The notes beneath the pieces are model-generated. The model was not told the origin of the DNA. It did no database searches and was given only the letters and a program-made list of their open reading frames with translations. A program made the position numbers and the translations under genes. From Rhodanobacter thiooxydans LCS2 (GTDB lineage: Bacteria; Pseudomonadota; Gammaproteobacteria; Xanthomonadales; Rhodanobacteraceae), in assembly GCF_000264375.1 (NCBI RefSeq), contig NZ_AJXW01000027.1, positions 1 to 64,000 of the forward strand: a stretch of 64,000 bases of DNA. Reading direction: 5' to 3'. Of this stretch, positions 59,524-64,000 are shown in pieces; position 1 is the first letter of the stretch; every line of letters starts with the position of its first letter.

Positions 59524-61266
59524 TCAGCGCTCGCGCTTCTCCACCACATGCAGGTGTGGACCGCCGCTCGGTGCCAGGCTGTCGGCGTGCAGGCAGACGC
59601 GGTTGCGGCCGCCGAGCTTGGCGTCGTACATGGCCTGGTCGGCGTGGTCCACCAGCGATTCCAGGTCGTCGCCTTCCCGGCGCATGGCGATGCCGATGCT
59701 GACGGTGAGCAGCAGCGACTCCTCGCTGACGGGTATTTCCAGGCGATGCACGCGCCGGCACAGGCGTGTGGCCACCTGCACCGCCTGTTGCGTCGGGATG
59801 CCGTCGAGCAGGGCCACGAACTCCTCGCCGCCGTAGCGGCCGAGCAGGTCGGCGGGACGCAGCTCGGTGGCCAGCGCCTTGGCCACGGCGACCAGTGCGC
59901 GGTCGCCGGCGTTGTGGCCCTGGCGGTCGTTCAGCAGCTTGAAATGGTCCAGGTCGAGGAACAGCAGCGCGAGCGGCCGCGGCGGGCCGTCGGACAGCAG
60001 GGTATTGGCCCGCTCGGTCCAGGCGCGGCGGTTGAACACGTTGGTGAGTGCATCGTGGTCGGCCAGCACCCGCACGATGTCGCGGTCGTGGCGCAGGTGC
60101 AGCGCGCGGTCGGCCAGGCCGATCGACAGCACCACCGCCTCGAACGCGCCGCCGGCCAGGCTGGCGTCGTTGAGCCAGTCCAGCTGCGGCAGCGCGCCGC
60201 CGACCTGGGCGCTGGTCAACGCGGTGAGCAGCAGCAGCGGCGTCCAGCCGGCCAGGAAGAACCACGCCTGGCGCGAACCGCGTGCCGCCGCAACGATCGC
60301 CGCCACCAGCAGCAGCACCGCGCCGATCATCAGCAGCGGGTTGAGCAGCACCTGCGCCACCTCCACGAACAACGGGATCCGGCTGCAGCGCATCAGCACC
60401 AGTTGGATCATGCCGACGGCCATGGCTGTGACCGGCACCCGCAGCAGCGGCGCGTAACGCTGCAGTTCGCAGAACCGCATCATGAACAGCGACGCGAACG
60501 CGACCGACAGCGCCACGGCGGCCGAACCGGCCAGCAAGGCGCTGCCTGACAGCCACTGCCATTCCAGCGGGTGGAACACGAAGCCGGTCTGGACGCCCTG
60601 GATCAATGCATAGCACAGCACGTAGCCGGCGTACCACGCGTAGGTGACGTCGCGCAGCATCAGCGCGAAGCACAGCGCCATCAATACCATCGCCAGCATC
60701 ACCGCGAAACAGGCACTGGCGAAGACCAGCCACTGCGCATCGGCGCGGATGTATTCGTTCCAGGATTCCAGATGGAAGCGTACCGGTGCGCTCAGCGTCT
60801 GCGACGGTTCGAATTTCAGCAGGATCGGTGCCGACGCGGCCTGGTTGCCGGGCAGTTGCCAGGCCAGCCGGCCGTGGCCGTGGGTCGATGCGCTGAAATC
60901 GTCCAATGCCAGGGTCTGCGACTGATCGCCGCCGAACGCGATGACCTTGCCCAGTGTGGGCGGGTAGATCGTCAGCACCCGCGCCGTGTTGTCCCAGGGC
61001 GGCTGCGGCGCGATCACCACCCAGCTGCCGGTGCTGTTTTGCGGGAAACGCTGCAGCAGGGACGGATCGAAGCTCTTCAGCAAGCCGGCATGGTATTCGT
61101 GCAGCACGGATTGCGGCGTGTCGCCAGCGTACGCCTCGCGCCAGGCACCGTTCAGCGGAGTGGCGGCGTGGGCCACGCCCAGCCCGAACCAGAACAGGCC
61201 CAGCACCAAGCCGCACCATGATCGCCGTGAGCGGATCGATGTCGGCATTGTGATCAGCCTCTCCAT
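59524..61266 (-). CDS. 7TM-type membrane diguanylate cyclase (GGDEF)
   Basis: This is a 580-residue protein. A signal sequence (GLVLGLFWFGLGVAHAA) is followed by a roughly 170-residue periplasmic domain. Seven hydrophobic helices come next (LVFASACFAVMLAMVLMALC and onward). This resembles the 7TMR-DISM layout. The cytoplasmic GGDEF domain has GGEEF at 479-483 and RxxD (RPAD) at 470-473, so it should be active and product-inhibited. GGAGAAG precedes the ATG at 61266. The gene is convergent with the E1 gene. The periplasmic ligand is unknown. Confidence 0.88.
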   Translation of the reverse strand: MERLITMPTSIRSRRSWCGLVLGLFWFGLGVAHAATPLNGAWREAYAGDTPQSVLHEYHAGLLKSFDPSLLQRFPQNSTGSWVVIAPQPPWDNTARVLTIYPPTLGKVIAFGGDQSQTLALDDFSASTHGHGRLAWQLPGNQAASAPILLKFEPSQTLSAPVRFHLESWNEYIRADAQWLVFASACFAVMLAMVLMALCFALMLRDVTYAWYAGYVLCYALIQGVQTGFVFHPLEWQWLSGSALLAGSAAVALSVAFASLFMMRFCELQRYAPLLRVPVTAMAVGMIQLVLMRCSRIPLFVEVAQVLLNPLLMIGAVLLLVAAIVAAARGSRQAWFFLAGWTPLLLLTALTSAQVGGALPQLDWLNDASLAGGAFEAVVLSIGLADRALHLRHDRDIVRVLADHDALTNVFNRRAWTERANTLLSDGPPRPLALLFLDLDHFKLLNDRQGHNAGDRALVAVAKALATELRPADLLGRYGGEEFVALLDGIPTQQAVQVATRLCRRVHRLEIPVSEESLLLTVSIGIAMRREGDDLESLVDHADQAMYDAKLGGRNRVCLHADSLAPSGGPHLHVVEKRER

Positions 61267-61758
61267 TTGCTTCTCCCCGCTGTGCGAGTATCTTGCAGGA
61301 CTGCAGGTGTATGGCGCGCGTATCAGCCACTCTGCGACATTGCGCCCCGGCCTGTTCCAGGCACCGGGCCGCCCCTCTCCTTGCCCGTCGGATCCCACTC
61401 CGTGACCTGCCATGACGCGGGTGACGACTCCCGAACGTGCATCATCTTTCGTCCCTGAGTCAAGCACGGGCCGTGCCAGTGCCACGGCGCTGCGCGCAGC
61501 CAGATCACGCGCCGTTCGCGAGCCCATCGAACGCTGGCACCCGGCAAGCGGCGGCCGAAGTGGTTCAATCCGGACGCGGAGGGTCATCCGTGGCGGCATC
61601 GGGGTGCAGGTGCGGAGCGAGGCTATCGGCGGCCGGTGACTATGGACCTTCCGGCGCGAAGCCGATCAGCCAGGCCTGGGTCGCGCGCTCCTGTCGCACG
61701 TCCGTGACCCCGGACCGATTGCCGGACAGGCAAGCCGCGGGAGCGGCGGCGCCGTGAC
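61267..61758. other. Intergenic region, no convincing gene
   Basis: These 492 bases lie between the diguanylate cyclase start and the mfd stop, both leftward. Open frames exist (for example a 106-codon rightward one from 61437) but are low-complexity Ala/Arg/Ser-rich with no ribosome site or recognisable domain. The promoter of the cyclase gene should be in its left part, but no clear -35/-10 pair was found. Confidence 0.5.
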
Positions 61759-64000
61759 TCACGCGGGCGGGCGTGCGCCCAGCGTCACCAGCAGTTCCTG
61801 CGCGCTGCGGATGCGCTCGCTGGCGCCGGGTAGTTCCAGGACCACCTTCAGCTTGTCCTGGCCGTCCAGCTTGTATACGCGCGGCTGGCGCTGGATCAGC
61901 TGGATGATGGTCATCGGGTTGATCTCGGGTTTTTCGCGGAACACGATGCGGCCGCCGCTGGCGCCGAAATCGAGCTTGCGGATGCCGAGCGGGGTGGCCA
62001 TCAGCTTCAGGCTGGCCACGGCAAAAAGCTGTTTGGTCGGCTCCGGCAGCAGGCCGAAGCGGTCGATCATTTCCACCTGCAGGTCGCGCAACTCGTCTTC
62101 GCTGCGCGCGCTGGCGATGCGCTTGTACAGGGTAAGCCGGGCATGCACGTCGGCCAGGTAGTCGTCGGGGATCAGCGCGGGCAGGTGCAGCTCCACCTCG
62201 GTCTCGTGCTCGCTGCTCAGGTCGAAGTCCGGCACCTTGCCTGACTTCAGCGCACGCACCGCGCGATCCAGCAGTTCGGTGTACAGGCCGAAACCGATCT
62301 CCTGGATCTGGCCGGACTGCTCGTCGCCGAGCAGCTCGCCGGCGCCGCGGATTTCCAGGTCGTGGGTGGCCAGGGTGAAGCCGGCCCCGAGTTCCTCTAG
62401 CGAGGCCAGCGCTTCCAGCCGTTTCTGCGCATCGGCGGTGATCGAACGGCGGTCGGGCACGATGAGATATGCATACGCGCGGTGGTGCGAGCGGCCGACG
62501 CGGCCGCGCAGCTGGTGCAGCTGGGCCAGGCCGAAGTGGTCGGCGCGGTCGATGATGATGGTGTTGGCGGTGGGGATGTCGATGCCGGTTTCGATGATGG
62601 TGGTGCACACCAGCACGTTGAAACGCTGCCGGTGGAAATCCGCCATCACCTGTTCCAGCTCGCGCTCGGGCATCTGGCCGTGGGCGATGCGGATGCGCGC
62701 GTCCGGCACCAGCTCCTCCAGCTCGCGCACGGTGCGTTCGATGCTCTGCACCTCGTTGTGCAGGAAATACACCTGGCCGCCGCGCGACAGCTCGCGCTGC
62801 AGCGCCTCGCGGATCGTCGCCGGGTCCCACGCCGAGATGAAGGTGCGCACCGCCGAGCGGTGCTCCGGCGGGGTGGCGATCAGTGACAGGTCGCGCAGGC
62901 CGCTCATCGCCATGTTCAGCGTGCGCGGGATCGGCGTGGCGGTCATGGTCAGCAGGTCGACCTCGGCGCGCAGCTTCTTCAGCTGCTCCTTCTGGCGCAC
63001 GCCGAAGCGCTGCTCCTCGTCGACGATGACCAGGCCCAGGTTCCTGAACTTGACGTCCGGCTGCAGCAGCTTGTGGGTGCCCACGATCACGTCGATCTGG
63101 CCGTCGGCGAGTCGCTTCAGCGCCTCGTTCACTTCCTTGGCGGACTTGAAGCGCGACAGCACGTCCACCCGCACCGGCCAGTCGGCGAACCTGTCCGCAA
63201 AGTTGCGGTAGTGCTGTTGGGCGAGCAGGGTGGTCGGCACCAGCACGGCGACCTGCTTGCCGGCGGTGGCAGTGGCGAAGGCCGCACGCAAGGCAACTTC
63301 GGTCTTGCCGAAACCGACGTCGCCGCAAATCACCCGATCCATCGCGCGCGGTGCGGCCAGGTCGGCCAGCACGGCCTCGATCGCGGTTTCCTGATCGGGG
63401 GTCTCCTCGAACGGGAAGGTGCTGCCGAACTCCTCCACCAGTTGACGATCGATCGGCATCGACTCGCCGCCGCGCGCCTGCCGCTGCGCGTAGATCGCCA
63501 GCAGCTCGGCGGCCACGTCGCGCACCTTCTCGGCCGCCTTGCGGCGCGCGCGTTCCCACGCATCGCCGCCCAGCGAGTGCAGCGGCGCCAGCTCCGGCGC
63601 GGTGCCGGAGTAGCGGCTGACCAGGCCGAGCTGCGCCACCGGCACGTACAGCTTGTCGCCCTTGGCGTACTCGATCACCAGGAACTCGCCGTCCATGCCG
63701 CCCACGTCCATCGATACCAGACCCTGGTAGCGGCCCACGCCGTGGTCGACGTGCACGATCGGCGCGCCGGAGGTCAGCTCGGTGAGGTCGCGGATGATCG
63801 CCTCGGGATCGCGCGCGGCGCCGCGGCGCCGCTTGCGCTCGCGCTCGCTGCGCACCCGCTCGCCATACAGTTCGCGCTCGGTGAGCACGGTCAATACAGG
63901 TTTAGTCAGCGCAAAGCCCTGCTCAAGCGGAGCGATGGTGATGGCGAACTTGATGGGTTCGCCACCGTTCCCCTGCGCGCCATCACCTCTCTGCTGGGCA
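61759..64000 (-). CDS. mfd: Transcription-repair coupling factor Mfd (C-terminal part, partial)
   Basis: The frame is open from the stop at 61759 to the window edge, so only the C-terminal 746 or so residues are seen. Upstream of 63894 the reading KFAITIAPLEQGFALTKPVLTVLTERELYG is typical Mfd, so the gene extends rightward beyond the window. Next come the RNA-polymerase-interaction domain (IVHVDHGVGRYQGL) and the RecG-like motor: GDVGFGKTEVALRAAF (Walker A), VDEEQRFGV, TATPIPRTLNMAM and RGRVGRSHHRAYAYL. The C-terminal TRCF domain ends the protein. It removes RNA polymerase stalled at lesions and recruits UvrA. Confidence 0.96.
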   Translation of the reverse strand, partial: AQQRGDGAQGNGGEPIKFAITIAPLEQGFALTKPVLTVLTERELYGERVRSERERKRRRGAARDPEAIIRDLTELTSGAPIVHVDHGVGRYQGLVSMDVGGMDGEFLVIEYAKGDKLYVPVAQLGLVSRYSGTAPELAPLHSLGGDAWERARRKAAEKVRDVAAELLAIYAQRQARGGESMPIDRQLVEEFGSTFPFEETPDQETAIEAVLADLAAPRAMDRVICGDVGFGKTEVALRAAFATATAGKQVAVLVPTTLLAQQHYRNFADRFADWPVRVDVLSRFKSAKEVNEALKRLADGQIDVIVGTHKLLQPDVKFRNLGLVIVDEEQRFGVRQKEQLKKLRAEVDLLTMTATPIPRTLNMAMSGLRDLSLIATPPEHRSAVRTFISAWDPATIREALQRELSRGGQVYFLHNEVQSIERTVRELEELVPDARIRIAHGQMPERELEQVMADFHRQRFNVLVCTTIIETGIDIPTANTIIIDRADHFGLAQLHQLRGRVGRSHHRAYAYLIVPDRRSITADAQKRLEALASLEELGAGFTLATHDLEIRGAGELLGDEQSGQIQEIGFGLYTELLDRAVRALKSGKVPDFDLSSEHETEVELHLPALIPDDYLADVHARLTLYKRIASARSEDELRDLQVEMIDRFGLLPEPTKQLFAVASLKLMATPLGIRKLDFGASGGRIVFREKPEINPMTIIQLIQRQPRVYKLDGQDKLKVVLELPGASERIRSAQELLVTLGARPPA

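Noticed and set aside
61437-61757. A 106-codon rightward frame between the second cyclase and mfd
   Set aside because: No ribosome site, no recognisable domain and composition like noncoding GC-rich DNA.

Overview
The window is chromosomal DNA from a GC-rich gammaproteobacterium, most likely in Xanthomonadales (Rhodanobacteraceae or Xanthomonadaceae). This is inferred from content, not from any search: the rpsT / murJ-ribF-ileS-lspA-ispH block, a methionine synthase split into two genes beside an ArsR-methyltransferase regulator, a fused E1 alpha/beta dehydrogenase, a fimT-pilVWX-pilY1-pilE minor pilin operon, and intergenic repeats of the short palindromic type common in this group. There is no phage, IS element, CRISPR array or resistance island. 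It is a core-genome region with dispersed repeats and signalling genes.

Layout. 1-8.1 kb: rpsT (leftward, with a clear promoter and a terminator that is the last unit of a four-copy tandem array), then murJ, ribF, ileS, lspA and ispH rightward, ending at tRNA-Thr(CGU). 8.3-10.2 kb: a TPR diguanylate cyclase. 10.4-17.5 kb: a tightly overlapped minor pilin/PilY1 operon. 17.6-26.5 kb: recC-recB-recD leftward. 26.7-28.5 kb: a DGPF-domain protein and an ECF42-type sigma factor. 28.6-32.3 kb: a 1241-residue c-di-GMP protein read here as GAF-GAF-GGDEF-globin-GAF-EAL. tRNA-Val(CAC) follows. 32.6-37.9 kb: a small LAB_N membrane protein, then the leftward operon of the ArsR-methyltransferase (SahR-like) and the two metH halves, with a perfect palindromic operator at its head. 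38-44 kb: a short-chain acyl-CoA dehydrogenase and an RND efflux pump (fusion lipoprotein plus pump). 44.3-51.2 kb: the 180-kDa NAD-glutamate dehydrogenase, NAD kinase and a 5'-nucleotidase. 51.3-59.5 kb: a carboxylesterase, an EamA permease, glutaryl-CoA dehydrogenase, a GNAT / nucleotidyltransferase-like / GST operon and the fused E1. 59.5-64 kb: a second membrane diguanylate cyclase and the C-terminal part of mfd, which runs off the window.

Functional themes. Three c-di-GMP proteins lie in the window, all with an intact RxxD I-site five residues before an intact GG(D/E)EF; two of them bracket the pilin and RecBCD genes. Methionine/SAM recycling appears as a self-contained regulator-plus-enzyme operon. 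Lysine/glutaryl-CoA, branched-chain keto acid, short-chain acyl-CoA and glutamate oxidation genes indicate amino-acid catabolism.

The observations most worth a second look are the internal globin domain in the GGDEF/EAL protein, the SahR-like/split-metH operon with its 14-bp palindrome, a possible AUC start for the TPR diguanylate cyclase, a tandemly amplified terminator downstream of rpsT, and at least five families of dispersed palindromic repeats placed only between genes. All product names rest on motifs read from the translated sequence; no database search was run.
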